DNA of 25,837 nt from an uncultured Oscillospiraceae bacterium (lineage in GTDB: Bacteria > Bacillota > Clostridia > Oscillospirales > Acutalibacteraceae): positions 1 through 25,837 of the forward strand of contig URQJ01000008.1 of assembly GCA_900549945.1 (NCBI GenBank), in the 5' to 3' direction. The notes beneath the pieces are model-generated. The model was not told the DNA's origin. It saw only the letters and a program-made list of their open reading frames with translations, and did not search any database. A program made the translations under genes and the position numbers. Shown in pieces: positions 7,756 to 15,893 of the stretch. Numbering within the stretch: the stretch's first letter is position 1; every line of letters starts with the position of its first letter.

Positions 7756-8244
7756 TCAGAGGTAGAGATCGGTCAGCAGCTTTTTTCCGGTTTTCGTTTT
7801 GAAGATGTTGTCGCGCACCTTGCGCGCGGCCTCCTGCTCCATGCCGTTCTCGAAGATGTTGACGAGGAAGTCCGCCTCCACGAGAATCTGATAATCCGCG
7901 CCGTCGATATCCGTGTACGTGTGGTGGCGCCCGATCAGATAGCAGATGCGCGCGCATGCCTCCGGCGTGTAGCCGCAGGCCGGCAGCAGCGCCGCCGCGA
8001 CCGGCGGGCCCTCCAGCTCCTGCTGCGGGCCGCTGCACGTGCCGTATTTTTCAAAGCAGACGCGGATGCCGACGTCGTGCGTGACGGCGGCAGCCTCTAA
8101 AATATCCTGCGTTTCGCGATCCAGCCCCTCGCCCTCGGCGATCGCTTTCGCAAACGCAAAAACCTTCAAAAAGTGGTTGACGCGCTCCACACAGCCGTCC
8201 TCGTATTCGATCATTTTAGCGATCAGACCATAGAGATTCGTCAT
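7756..8244 (-). CDS. HD-domain phosphohydrolase-like protein
   Basis: A 162-residue single-domain HD protein. The metal-binding pattern is visible as His24, the His56-Asp57 doublet (VTHDVGI), His107/His108 (GRHHTYTD) and Asp125 (VEADFLVN). HD proteins of this size are hydrolases of phosphate esters or nucleotides; the substrate is unknown here. The ATG at 8244 is chosen because GGAAAGGA lies about 7 bases upstream; an earlier in-frame ATG (8271) would start inside the hairpin. It is the last gene of the prmA-GNAT-HD run, 50 bases after the GNAT gene, with a hairpin in that gap. No clear GC-rich terminator follows; the esterase inverted repeat may serve. Confidence 0.82.
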   Translation of the reverse strand: MTNLYGLIAKMIEYEDGCVERVNHFLKVFAFAKAIAEGEGLDRETQDILEAAAVTHDVGIRVCFEKYGTCSGPQQELEGPPVAAALLPACGYTPEACARICYLIGRHHTYTDIDGADYQILVEADFLVNIFENGMEQEAARKVRDNIFKTKTGKKLLTDLYL

Positions 8245-8259
8245 GCTTTTTTCCTTTCC

Positions 8260-8286
8260 CGGCATCCGCAAGGCACCCGGATGCCG
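8260..8286. terminator. Intercistronic hairpin before the HD gene
   Basis: A 9-bp stem (8260-8268 with 8278-8286) lies between the GNAT stop and the HD-gene ribosome binding site. The only T-run near it (8291-8296) is on the plus strand, so as a terminator it would act on antisense transcripts. On the minus strand it may instead tune translation or message stability. Confidence 0.4.
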
Positions 8287-8294
8287 CCCGTTTT

Positions 8295-9341
8295 TTATTC
8301 CGCCCGCTTTCCCGCGAAATATTCCTCGCGCAGCAGAGAATAGACCAGCGCGTCGTGCACAGAGCCGTCGAAAATCGACGACGCGCGGCGCAGCGTGCCC
8401 TCATAATGGTAGCCGCACTTTTCGATGACGCGGCGGGAGCGGCTGTTGAACGCAAAATGCCGGATCGAGACGACGTCCATGCACAGCGCTTCAAACGCAA
8501 ACGCGGTGAGCCGGCGCACCGCCTCGGGCATATAGCCGCGGCCCCAGCTCTCCTCGCGCAGCACATAGCCAATCATGCGCGCACGCGGGTTGGAGCGCAG
8601 GCTGTCCTCATGCAGGCCGATGGAGCCGATCACGCGGCCGCTTTCCTTTTCCTCGATCGCCCAAACCTCCGGGCTTTGCAGCCAGCTTTGGAGCACCGCC
8701 TCCGACTCTTTGCGGCTTTCATGCGGCTTCCAGCCCGCCGCCGGCCCGACCTTCGGGCTTTTCGCATAGGCGAACAGGTCATCCGCGTCGTCCATCGTCC
8801 ACTGGCGCAGAATCAGCCGCTCCGTCTCGAGCGTTTCCTGCGGGATGCCGACCCAGTACCGGCGGATCAGCGCGCCGTTTTCCGCGCGCTTGTCCTCGAG
8901 CACGCCGCCGAGCGCCTCGATCGTCCGCGCCGAGGCTGTGTTTCCGTCGTCGCAGGTGATCAGCGCGCAGCTGACGCCGAGCGACTTCGCCGCCGGCAGT
9001 GCGAGGCGGAGCTGCGCCTTGGCATACCCCTTCCCCCGCTCGTCCGGCACGATGCCGTAGCCGATATGCCCGCCGAATTCCATCAGGTAATCGTTGAGCC
9101 GGTGGCGGATGTCGATGCCGCCGAGGATCTTCGTCTCCGCGTCGTCCACCAGAAAGAAGAGCGTGGCGGGCACAAGCCCCGGCGGTGTAATCGTGCGCAT
9201 CTTGATCGTATCCGAAAGCCACGTGCTATAATCCCGGCCTTTCGGGTCGGATGCGGCGGGCACGATCGTCTCCGCGCCCCATGATGCAACATAATCCTTG
9301 TATAAATTTTCCGATACCCATTCGGGCAGCAGCAGCTTCAT
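8295..9341 (-). CDS. Tandem GNAT acetyltransferase (two domains)
   Basis: A 348-residue fusion of two acetyl-CoA-dependent N-acetyltransferase domains. Domain 1 (about 1-167) resembles the predicted-acetyltransferase family with GYGIVPDERGKGYAKAQLRLAL; the CoA loop is R102-G-K-G-Y-A. Domain 2 (about 171-345) is RimJ/RimL-like: it begins LETERLILRQW, has the CoA loop W266-G-R-G-Y-M, and has the conserved NSRSRRVIEKCGY helix. Both CoA loops look intact, so both halves may be active. Substrates are unknown; RimJ/L relatives modify protein N-termini or small amines. GGGGAG lies 7-8 bases before the ATG. It follows prmA by 63 bases, in the same orientation. Confidence 0.88.
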   Translation of the reverse strand: MKLLLPEWVSENLYKDYVASWGAETIVPAASDPKGRDYSTWLSDTIKMRTITPPGLVPATLFFLVDDAETKILGGIDIRHRLNDYLMEFGGHIGYGIVPDERGKGYAKAQLRLALPAAKSLGVSCALITCDDGNTASARTIEALGGVLEDKRAENGALIRRYWVGIPQETLETERLILRQWTMDDADDLFAYAKSPKVGPAAGWKPHESRKESEAVLQSWLQSPEVWAIEEKESGRVIGSIGLHEDSLRSNPRARMIGYVLREESWGRGYMPEAVRRLTAFAFEALCMDVVSIRHFAFNSRSRRVIEKCGYHYEGTLRRASSIFDGSVHDALVYSLLREEYFAGKRAE

Positions 9342-9404
9342 GTCTCACTCCCCGCTTTCCCAAAACTTAGGATGGCCGCGGCGCAGCCTACTATACGCCG
9401 CCGT

Positions 9405-10346
9405 TTATCTGAGCTTCGCCGCGAGCGCAACCCAGCCCTTTTCCGAGCGCCGGTCGATCAGCTCGAATTTTTCCGCGAGGCAGGCGAGCACGTCGTCCTC
9501 GCGCGTGTCGATGATACCGGACAGGATGTAGACCGTGTCGGGCTTCATGAAGCGCGGCGCGTCCTTGGTAAGCAAAATCACGACGTCCGCGACGATGTTC
9601 GCCGCCACGATATCAAACGTGCCGCTCACCTTCTCCGCAAGGTTGCCGCAGATGCCGGTGAAGCGGTCCGCCACGCCGTTGACCTCGGCATTTGCGACGG
9701 CCGTCTTGACCGCGAGCGGGTCGATATCGACGCCGACGGCGCTTTCCGCGCCGAGCAGCAGGCCCGCGACGGACAGGATGCCGCTGCCGCAGCCCATGTC
9801 GAGCATCGTATCGCCCGGCTTCACGTACTTTTCGAGCAGCTCCATGCACAGCCGGGTCGTCTCGTGCGTGCCGGTGCCAAACGCGAGGCCCGGCTCAAGA
9901 TGCAGCACGGCGCGGCCGCCTGCATCGTACTCGTCCTCCCAGATCGGGCGCACCAGCAGCCGCTCGCCGACCGGGATCGGCTTGAAATACTTCTTCCAGT
10001 TGTTGATCCAGTCCTCCTCCGCACAGTTCGCCGAGGTGATTTCGTTCGGGATATCCTCGGCCGCGAAGCGCTCCTTTAAAAAGGAAACCGCCTCGGCCGG
10101 ATTCTCCTCTGGGCTGATATAGACGTGGATCACGCTCTTCGTGCGGTCCTTTTGGAGCAGCGCCTCGTCGATCAGATCGATGTGAGCGATTTCCATCGCC
10201 TCCTCTTCTAAATGCGAATAGTCCTCAATATAAATGCCGTAGGGCACGACCATCTGCGCGATGTCGCCGGCCCGGTCCGTATCCTCGGCCGGAATCGTCA
10301 CGGCGATCTCGGTCCAATCGGCGTTCACCTGGCTGAAATCCGTCAA
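9405..10346 (-). CDS. prmA: Ribosomal protein L11 methyltransferase
   Basis: S-adenosylmethionine-dependent methylation of ribosomal protein L11; cytoplasmic. With the start used here the protein is 313 residues, the normal family size. An N-terminal alpha/beta domain begins WTEIAVTI. It is followed by the linker ENP...EDWINNWKKYFKP and the family signature FGTGTHETTRLC (156-167). The SAM loop is LDMGCGSGILS (182-192), the acidic VGVDIDPLA strand follows, and the catalytic-loop equivalent is DIVAANIVADV. Start choice is uncertain: TTG 10346 has GGGAG 10 bases upstream. GTG at 10355 is too close to that site, and GTG at 10328 has no good site. It heads a likely prmA-GNAT-HD operon and is divergent from the flippase gene. 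Confidence 0.93.
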   Translation of the reverse strand: MTDFSQVNADWTEIAVTIPAEDTDRAGDIAQMVVPYGIYIEDYSHLEEEAMEIAHIDLIDEALLQKDRTKSVIHVYISPEENPAEAVSFLKERFAAEDIPNEITSANCAEEDWINNWKKYFKPIPVGERLLVRPIWEDEYDAGGRAVLHLEPGLAFGTGTHETTRLCMELLEKYVKPGDTMLDMGCGSGILSVAGLLLGAESAVGVDIDPLAVKTAVANAEVNGVADRFTGICGNLAEKVSGTFDIVAANIVADVVILLTKDAPRFMKPDTVYILSGIIDTREDDVLACLAEKFELIDRRSEKGWVALAAKLR

Positions 10347-10379
10347 ATCTTCCACGCTCCCATCGTTAGAGTTATATGT

Positions 10380-10408
10380 ATTATACAACGCGGCCCGGAA
10401 ACTTGCAA
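10380..10408 (-). promoter_or_regulatory. SigA-type promoter for prmA operon
   Basis: On the minus strand, TTGCAA (10408-10403), a 17-base spacer and a perfect TATAAT (10385-10380). The start would be near 10373, giving a leader under 30 bases. Confidence 0.8.
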
Positions 10409-10438
10409 GGCAAACCTGTGCCGCAGGCAGGAGGCCCC

Positions 10439-12019
10439 ATGACAAAACAAAAATTCCTGATGCAGGGCATCCTGCTGACAGCCTTTTCGCTCTTTCTGCG
10501 CGTGACGAACATCGGCTACCGCTCGTACCTCTCCGCCAAAATCGGCGCCGAGGGCATGGGGCTTTACCAGCTCATTTTCTCCGTGTTCATGCTGGCCGTC
10601 ACGCTCTCCACCTCCGGCATCAGCCTCGCCGTCACACGCATGGTGACAGCGGCTATCGCGGCAAACCGGCGCGGGACTGTGCGCTCCGTCGTGACAAAAT
10701 GCTTTCTCTTCTGCCTGACCGTAAGCTGCACGATCGCCGTGCTGCTGCTCGTCTTTTCCGATTTCGCCGCGGCCGTGATCCTCGGCTACAAGGGTGCGGC
10801 GGGCAGCCTGCGCATTCTGGCGCTGGGGCTGCCCTTTATGTCGCTGTGCACCTGCATGAAAGGGTATTTCCTCGCGGTGGACGAATCGCTCTCCACCGCG
10901 CTGAGCGACGCGGTGGAGCAGGTGCTGACGATTTTCGCGGCGGTCGTGCTCTTCTGGTACTTCGCGCCGCAGAGCATCGAGACCGCCTGCCTCACGGCGA
11001 TGCTCGCCTCCACCTTCGGCGAGGCCGTTTCATTCCTCTCGGGGTGGGCCGCCTACCGCCGCAGCCTGCGCCGCAACACGCCGAAAAAGGCCGAGCCGGG
11101 CCGCGGCGTTCTGCACGGCATGTTCCACATCGCGGTGCCCTGCACGCTTTCGAGCGCGGCGCGCAGCATGCTCTCGACCGCCGAGAACCTGCTGATCCCG
11201 CGCGAGCTCAAGCGCTGCGGCCTGAGCGAAGCGCAGTCAATGGCCTCCTACGGCCTTTTGCAGGGCATGGCGATGCCGATGCTCTATTTCCCCTCCTCGT
11301 TCCTCTCCTCGTTCGCCTCGCTCCTGATTCCCAAGATCGCGCGGGAATTCGAGCAGAAGCACCGCCGCGCCGTCGCCCACATCACGGAAAAGGCCGTCGG
11401 CGCCGCGCTGCAGTTCGGCGTGTTCTGCGCCGCGGTCTTTTTCGCTTTCGGCGAGGACTGGGGCCGCGCGTTTTACAGCAGCGCGGAGGCGGGCGGCTAC
11501 CTTAAAATCCTCGCGCCGCTCGTGCCGCTCTTGTACCTCGACGTCGTTGTGGACAGTCTTTTGAAGGGGCTAGACGAGCAGCTCAACTCCATGAAATACA
11601 ATTTCACCGATTCGCTGATCCGCGTGCTGCTCGTGCTGTGCTTCATGCGCTTTTCCGGTATGCCGGCTTACATCGCGATTCTGTTCTTCTCCTCGATCTT
11701 CAACGCGATGATGAGCGTGCGCCGCCTCCTGAAGGTCGCGCAGGTGCGCGTCCGCGTCGTGAAAAACGCCGTTCTGCCCGCTTTTTACGCGCTGCTTTCC
11801 GCCGGCATGACCCGCGCGGCGCTCGCGCCGCTGCCACTCTCCGGTATCCCCCTCGTGCTCCTTGAGGCCGCGCTCGCCGCCGTTTTCTTCCTCTGCATGC
11901 GGGCGCTCTCCGAGGCCGCCTTCCAAAAAGCCGGCGGCAAAAAAGCGGCCGCCTCCAAGGGAGACAGCCGCCTTGCAGTTTCCGAGCGGACGATCAGCCC
12001 TTTACGGCGCCGAGCGTGA
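10439..12019 (+). CDS. SpoVB/MATE-like lipid flippase, polysaccharide export family
   Basis: A 526-residue multi-pass membrane protein of the MOP superfamily (SpoVB/MurJ/RfbX-like), predicted to flip lipid-linked cell-wall or spore-cortex precursors or polysaccharide intermediates. It opens with the SpoVB-style KQKFLMQGILLTAFSLFLRV and GYRSYLSAKIGAEGMGLYQL, and carries about 12-14 hydrophobic segments. AGGAGG ends 4 bases before the ATG at 10439, a short spacing; an upstream in-frame ATG (10376) lacks a site and falls in the prmA promoter. The last 40 residues or so are basic and low-complexity. They are encoded by the terminator and 3' end of the opposing ABC operon, and the gene overlaps that operon's last gene by 26 bases. 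SpoVB itself versus a paralogue is not decidable. Confidence 0.87.
   Translation: MTKQKFLMQGILLTAFSLFLRVTNIGYRSYLSAKIGAEGMGLYQLIFSVFMLAVTLSTSGISLAVTRMVTAAIAANRRGTVRSVVTKCFLFCLTVSCTIAVLLLVFSDFAAAVILGYKGAAGSLRILALGLPFMSLCTCMKGYFLAVDESLSTALSDAVEQVLTIFAAVVLFWYFAPQSIETACLTAMLASTFGEAVSFLSGWAAYRRSLRRNTPKKAEPGRGVLHGMFHIAVPCTLSSAARSMLSTAENLLIPRELKRCGLSEAQSMASYGLLQGMAMPMLYFPSSFLSSFASLLIPKIAREFEQKHRRAVAHITEKAVGAALQFGVFCAAVFFAFGEDWGRAFYSSAEAGGYLKILAPLVPLLYLDVVVDSLLKGLDEQLNSMKYNFTDSLIRVLLVLCFMRFSGMPAYIAILFFSSIFNAMMSVRRLLKVAQVRVRVVKNAVLPAFYALLSAGMTRAALAPLPLSGIPLVLLEAALAAVFFLCMRALSEAAFQKAGGKKAAASKGDSRLAVSERTISPLRRRA
11939..11974 (-). terminator. Terminator of the sugar ABC operon, inside the flippase gene
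   Basis: On the minus strand, a stem formed by 11974-11960 and 11956-11943 (one bulge, two G-U pairs) with a 3-base loop runs into TTTTTT (11944-11939). It lies 19 bases beyond the last permease gene. On the plus strand the same bases encode the low-complexity tail of the flippase. Confidence 0.75.
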
Positions 12020-12881
12020 TGCCGGAAACAAAGTATTTTTGCAGGAACGGATAGACGATCAGCATCGGGATCATCGCGATGAACACCTTCGCGGCCTCGA
12101 GCGCCTTGTTGGAATTCTTCGCAAGCTGCTGGTACTGCTCGGTCGTCAGCGTGACGTTCGCCGGGATCTGCACCGTGATCTGGCGGATGTACGTCTGCAG
12201 CGGATATTTATCCTCGCTGTTCATCAGCACGAGGCCCTGAAAATACTCGTTCCAATAGTTGACCGAGGTGAAGAGCACGACAGTCGCAATAACCGGGACG
12301 GAGCACGGCACGACGATCTGCCACAGGATACGCCACGGACCGGCGCCGTCCACAAGGGCGGCTTCCTCGATGTCCGCGGGCAGGTTGCGGAAGAAGTTCA
12401 TCAGAAGCAGCACGTTGAACACCGGGACGGAGCCCGCAAAGATCAGCGCCGCAAGATTATCGATCAGCCCGTACTTCTGCATCGTGATGAACCACGGGAT
12501 CGTGCCGCCGTTAAACAGCATGCAGAACACGAGGACCCACATCAGAATCGTTCTCGGCTTGTACTCTCTGGATCTCTTGGAGAGCGGATACGCCATCATA
12601 ATGATGACGACCATGGTCCAGATCGTGCCGAACACGACGCGGCCGACAGAAATCATAAACGAATTCCAGAACGCGCCGTCGCCCATAATCAGCTCATAAG
12701 AGCCGAAGTTTACGCCTACCGGCCAGAATGTGACCGCGCCGCTTTCCGCCGCGAGCTTATCGGAAAGGGATACGCAGAGCTCATACCACAGCGGATACAG
12801 GCAGCTGATTGCCAAAATCGTGAGGATGATATAATTTACGACTTTGAAAACTCTGGAACCGACGGTTTTAGTTTCAACCAT
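11994..12881 (-). CDS. Carbohydrate ABC transporter permease, LplC/YtcP-like
   Basis: Inner-membrane permease of a CUT1-type sugar importer, 295 residues with about six membrane segments. The ATPase-docking EAA loop reads EEAALVDGAGPWRILWQIVVPCSVP (about 192-216). The FNGGTIPWFI segment and the C-terminal QKYFVSGITLGAVKG are typical of LplC/YtcP partners. GAGAGGAGAG lies 8 bases before the ATG. It is the third gene of a lipoprotein-permease-permease operon and starts 18 bases after the second. It overlaps the 3' end of the convergent flippase gene by 26 bases. Confidence 0.93.
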   Translation of the reverse strand: MVETKTVGSRVFKVVNYIILTILAISCLYPLWYELCVSLSDKLAAESGAVTFWPVGVNFGSYELIMGDGAFWNSFMISVGRVVFGTIWTMVVIIMMAYPLSKRSREYKPRTILMWVLVFCMLFNGGTIPWFITMQKYGLIDNLAALIFAGSVPVFNVLLLMNFFRNLPADIEEAALVDGAGPWRILWQIVVPCSVPVIATVVLFTSVNYWNEYFQGLVLMNSEDKYPLQTYIRQITVQIPANVTLTTEQYQQLAKNSNKALEAAKVFIAMIPMLIVYPFLQKYFVSGITLGAVKG

Positions 12882-12899
12882 AAAAATATCTCTCCTCTC

Positions 12900-13808
12900 T
12901 TAGAAAATGGTGTAATCCGCAAACTTGTACGCGAGCGTGTACGAGGTGACAACCAGAATGAAGCTGACCACCGACTTGAAGAGGCCGGCCGCCGTGGACA
13001 TCGAGAACTGCAAATTGACGAGACCGAGGCGGTACACGTACGTGTCGATGATGTCCGCCGTTTCGAGCACGATGTTGTTGTACATGTTAAAGACCTGATC
13101 GAAGCCGGCGTTCAGCACGTTGCCCATCGCGAGCGTCATCAGCAGCACGACGGTCGGGATCAGGCCCGGCAGCGTGATGTGCCAGGTGGACTGCCAGCGG
13201 TTCGCGCCGTCGATCGCCGCCGCCTCATAGAGGCTCAGGTCGATGCCGGTGAGCGCCGCAAGGTAGATGACCGCGTTATAGCCGAATTCCTTCCACACAT
13301 CGCTGCCCACCAGCAGCCCCTGAAATATAGAGGGGTCCGTCATGGGCATAACCGTCGGCTGTCCGAGCGCCTTCAAAACCGTGTTCAGGATGCCGGAAGC
13401 GCCGAGCATGTTTGTGATGATGTTGCCGAGCAGAACCCACGAAATGAAGTGCGGCAGGTAAACGATCGTCTGCACGCTCTTTTTGAACTTCATGTTTTTG
13501 ATCTCGTTGAGCATCAGCGCAAAGGCCATCGGAATCACGATGTTCAGAATAACCTTCGAAATCGCGATGATCAGCGTATTCCACAGCGCGCGCTTTGCGT
13601 CGGGAATCGCCCAGAGAAACTCAAAGTGCTGGAGGCCGACCCAGTCGGAGCCGAACCAGCCCTTGCTGGGGTTGTAGTTCTGAAAGGCCATGACGATACC
13701 GACCATCGGCACAATGGAAAACATAAAGAGCCAGATGTAGCCGGGGATGCACATCAGCGTGTAGTGGAACCACACCGGAAGACTTTTTCTTGTTTTTGTT
13801 TTTTCCAA
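12900..13808 (-). CDS. Carbohydrate ABC transporter permease, LplB-like
   Basis: Partner permease, 302 residues and about six membrane segments. The first segment is typical of LplB (MCIPGYIWLFMFSIVPMVGI), followed by FQNYNP. The EAA loop reads YEAAAIDGANRWQSTWHITLPGLIP, and ADIIDTYVYRLGL near the end is a strong family mark. The start is TTG at 13808, with AGGAGG 8 bases upstream. No ATPase gene is present anywhere in the operon. LplABC-type importers usually borrow a shared MsmX-like ATPase encoded elsewhere, which is the expected arrangement. Confidence 0.93.
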   Translation of the reverse strand: MEKTKTRKSLPVWFHYTLMCIPGYIWLFMFSIVPMVGIVMAFQNYNPSKGWFGSDWVGLQHFEFLWAIPDAKRALWNTLIIAISKVILNIVIPMAFALMLNEIKNMKFKKSVQTIVYLPHFISWVLLGNIITNMLGASGILNTVLKALGQPTVMPMTDPSIFQGLLVGSDVWKEFGYNAVIYLAALTGIDLSLYEAAAIDGANRWQSTWHITLPGLIPTVVLLMTLAMGNVLNAGFDQVFNMYNNIVLETADIIDTYVYRLGLVNLQFSMSTAAGLFKSVVSFILVVTSYTLAYKFADYTIF

Positions 13809-13834
13809 AGCGGATTCCTCCTTTTTTGTAAATA

Positions 13835-13869
13835 GCAGGGGCGCAGGGTTTGGTGCCCCGCGCCCCCGC
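13835..13869 (-). terminator. Strong intercistronic hairpin between lipoprotein and permease genes
   Basis: A 14-bp GC-rich stem (13835-13848 with 13856-13869, two G-U pairs) and 7-base loop lie in the 90-base gap. On the minus strand it is followed only by TATTTAC. In sugar ABC operons such hairpins lower permease output relative to the binding protein; that role is inferred. Confidence 0.65.
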
Positions 13870-13898
13870 TTTCCGGTTTTATTCTCGGGTTTTACTAA

Positions 13899-15731
13899 TT
13901 ACTCGGCGAGGAAATCTTCGACGAGCTGGAGGATCTGGTCGCCGCCCTGTGCATGCCAGTCTGCGCAGAACTGATCCCAATCGTCAACGCTCTTCGCGCC
14001 GGTGATCATCTGGAGAATCGTCTGGTCCTCAAGGTCGGAAACCTGCGTCCAGTACGCGTCCATGCCGTCGATCGTGTAGTAGAGCTCGGAATACACCTTG
14101 TTGTCCGGCTCAATCGTCGCATACGGGCGGTCGCCGACAAGCAGCGCGTAGAAACGGTTGAACTGGCCGTTATTCGTATTTACATCACAGTCTGTGACGT
14201 GGAGGATCTCGTTCGGATCATAATCCTCGGAAATGACCTCTCTGAGCGTCGCCGCGTCATTGCCCATATTCTTGTAGAGCGTGGTGTACTTGTCGCCGCC
14301 GATCTGATATTCCTCTGCCGCGGTCTCACCCTTGAGGATGCTCATCAGCGCCTCATACTCGTATTCACATTCGTCGGCCGCCGCCATCGTGTTGCGCTGC
14401 GGGTACCAGCCGATCGCAACGGAGGTATCAAAGGTGGATTCGTCGCGGACAAGGACGTTGTTCGCAATGATCGCCGCCTGCTTCACTTCTTCGGAGGCAT
14501 TCTTGTTGATCATCGTGTACGTGGTGCCGACGTCTTTCATGTGGACGTTCCACTCGCCGTCGTTCGTGTAAAGCGGGTATGCCTGCCAGTCGGCCGTCTC
14601 GTCATTGCGGAAAGAGTCGCCGTTGCCGTAGCCCATCTGCCACCACGGGCCCATGAAGATGCCGCAGGTGCCGTTCTTGACCTCGTTCGCGTTGTCGCCG
14701 TTCGTCGTGACGCCGATTTCCGGATTGATGAGGCCCTGCTTATACCAGTCTGCCAGCTCCGTGACAGCCGCCTTCATCTCGTCGGTCGTGGTGCCCCAGT
14801 AGAGCTCACCGTTCTCATCGCGGAGGAAATAACCCGGGTATGCGTTGAACGCCTGATAGACAGCGTCAAAACCGTAGCTCGTATTGGAGGAGTTGAGGAA
14901 GTTGCCGTACGTTCTGCCGCCGTTGTCGATGCCGGCGATCGCGTACTCCGGCGAGAAGCCGGCTTCCATGAAGGCCTTTGCGGCCGCCTCGAGCTCGTCG
15001 TAGGTCTTCGGGACCTCGATGTTCAGCTCGTCCAGCCAATCCTGACGGATGAAGTAAATGTTGACGCCGTCGGTGTCAACCGTGATGTTCGGGATCGCGT
15101 AGAACGTGCCGTCCACGGTCGCATTATCGACCGCTCGGTATGTACCGCTGCCGTCGTCCGTCGTCTCCACGATCTGCTTGACCTGCTTCGAGGAATACTC
15201 GTTGAAGGCCGGCCAGAGATCGGCGAGGAGGTCGGCGCGGGCCGCCTGCACAAGGTAGTTTCTGTCCGGCGCGATCACGCTGTCCGGCAGAGAGGCGGAG
15301 GCAATGCCGAGGGAGAGCTTCTGGCGGAAGTCGGAGACGTTGCCCGCCGTCCACTCCATGACATACTTGATGTTGAAGTTTTCTTCGAGGTATCTCGTAT
15401 ACTGGTTGTTGTCGACTGAATCATTTTCCGGCAGCGTGGTGTCTACCGGATCGACCTGCTGGCCGAAAGTGATCTCGACGACCTCGTCAAATTTTTTAAA
15501 CGCGCGGTCGTCCGTCTTGCCCGGCTCCGCGTCGTCCGCAACGTCTGTGGAAAGCAGCCATTCGCTGCCGGCAGCATCGCCGCCGTTCTCATCTGTAGCG
15601 CCGTCTGTAGAGGCGGAGCTGTCTCCCGACGCGGAGCTGCCGTCCGTCGTGGTCGAACCGCTGTTTCCGCAAGCTGCCAGACCGGCAGTCATTGCCAGCG
15701 CCAGAAGCGCCGCAATAATTCTCTTGCTCAT
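13899..15731 (-). CDS. Extracellular sugar-binding lipoprotein of ABC importer
   Basis: Ligand-binding component anchored outside the membrane. The 610-residue precursor begins MSKRIIAALLALAMTAGLAAC. This is a lipoprotein signal peptide with lipobox LAAC, giving an acylated Cys21 after cleavage. A Ser/Asp/Gly-rich linker (about 22-55) leads into a large binding-protein fold of the LplA/LipO type (DFRQKLSLGIASASLPDSVIA..., PKTYDELEAAAKAF, GIFMGPWWQMGY). The size suits binding of oligosaccharides or complex glycosides; the ligand is unknown. The ATG at 15731 has AAGGGGG 8 bases upstream; a longer in-frame start at 15833 would lie in the palindromic leader and block the signal peptide. It is the first gene of the operon with LplB- and LplC-like permeases. 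Confidence 0.94.
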   Translation of the reverse strand: MSKRIIAALLALAMTAGLAACGNSGSTTTDGSSASGDSSASTDGATDENGGDAAGSEWLLSTDVADDAEPGKTDDRAFKKFDEVVEITFGQQVDPVDTTLPENDSVDNNQYTRYLEENFNIKYVMEWTAGNVSDFRQKLSLGIASASLPDSVIAPDRNYLVQAARADLLADLWPAFNEYSSKQVKQIVETTDDGSGTYRAVDNATVDGTFYAIPNITVDTDGVNIYFIRQDWLDELNIEVPKTYDELEAAAKAFMEAGFSPEYAIAGIDNGGRTYGNFLNSSNTSYGFDAVYQAFNAYPGYFLRDENGELYWGTTTDEMKAAVTELADWYKQGLINPEIGVTTNGDNANEVKNGTCGIFMGPWWQMGYGNGDSFRNDETADWQAYPLYTNDGEWNVHMKDVGTTYTMINKNASEEVKQAAIIANNVLVRDESTFDTSVAIGWYPQRNTMAAADECEYEYEALMSILKGETAAEEYQIGGDKYTTLYKNMGNDAATLREVISEDYDPNEILHVTDCDVNTNNGQFNRFYALLVGDRPYATIEPDNKVYSELYYTIDGMDAYWTQVSDLEDQTILQMITGAKSVDDWDQFCADWHAQGGDQILQLVEDFLAE

Positions 15732-15796
15732 TGGTATTTCCCCCTTGAAAATGTTAGCGCGCAGCGGCGCGCATTTTTTCTGAACAAGACGCCATT

Positions 15797-15818
15797 GTAT
15801 TCTGCTTTTGCAGAATAC
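15797..15818 (-). repeat. Leader hairpin of ABC operon
   Basis: A perfect 9-base inverted repeat, GTATTCTGC/GCAGAATAC, around a 4-base T (plus strand) loop. It lies in the transcribed leader of the lipoprotein gene and abuts the larger palindrome at 15818-15843. Confidence 0.8.
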
Positions 15819-15843
15819 ACAAATAGAGTGCACTCTATTTGTG
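15818..15843. promoter_or_regulatory. 26-bp perfect palindrome, operator candidate
   Basis: Each half reads CACAAATAGAGTG and the two halves are exact reverse complements with no spacer. It sits about 15-40 bases downstream of the predicted transcription start of the ABC operon, a usual place for a repressor operator. The regulator is not identified. Confidence 0.75.
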
Positions 15844-15864
15844 GCTCTTGTATTTGATGACCAT

Positions 15865-15893
15865 ATATTAACATATAGTTCACGATTTGTAAA
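15865..15893 (-). promoter_or_regulatory. SigA-type promoter for the ABC operon
   Basis: On the minus strand, TTTACA (15893-15888), a 17-base spacer and TAATAT (15870-15865). Start predicted near 15858. Confidence 0.72.

Noticed and set aside
11862..13835. Long plus-strand frame opposite the two permeases
   Set aside because: Antisense shadow; repetitive Arg/Asp/His composition typical of reverse reading of membrane genes.
13953..15419. Plus-strand frame opposite the binding lipoprotein
   Set aside because: Antisense shadow; no start site, no motif.
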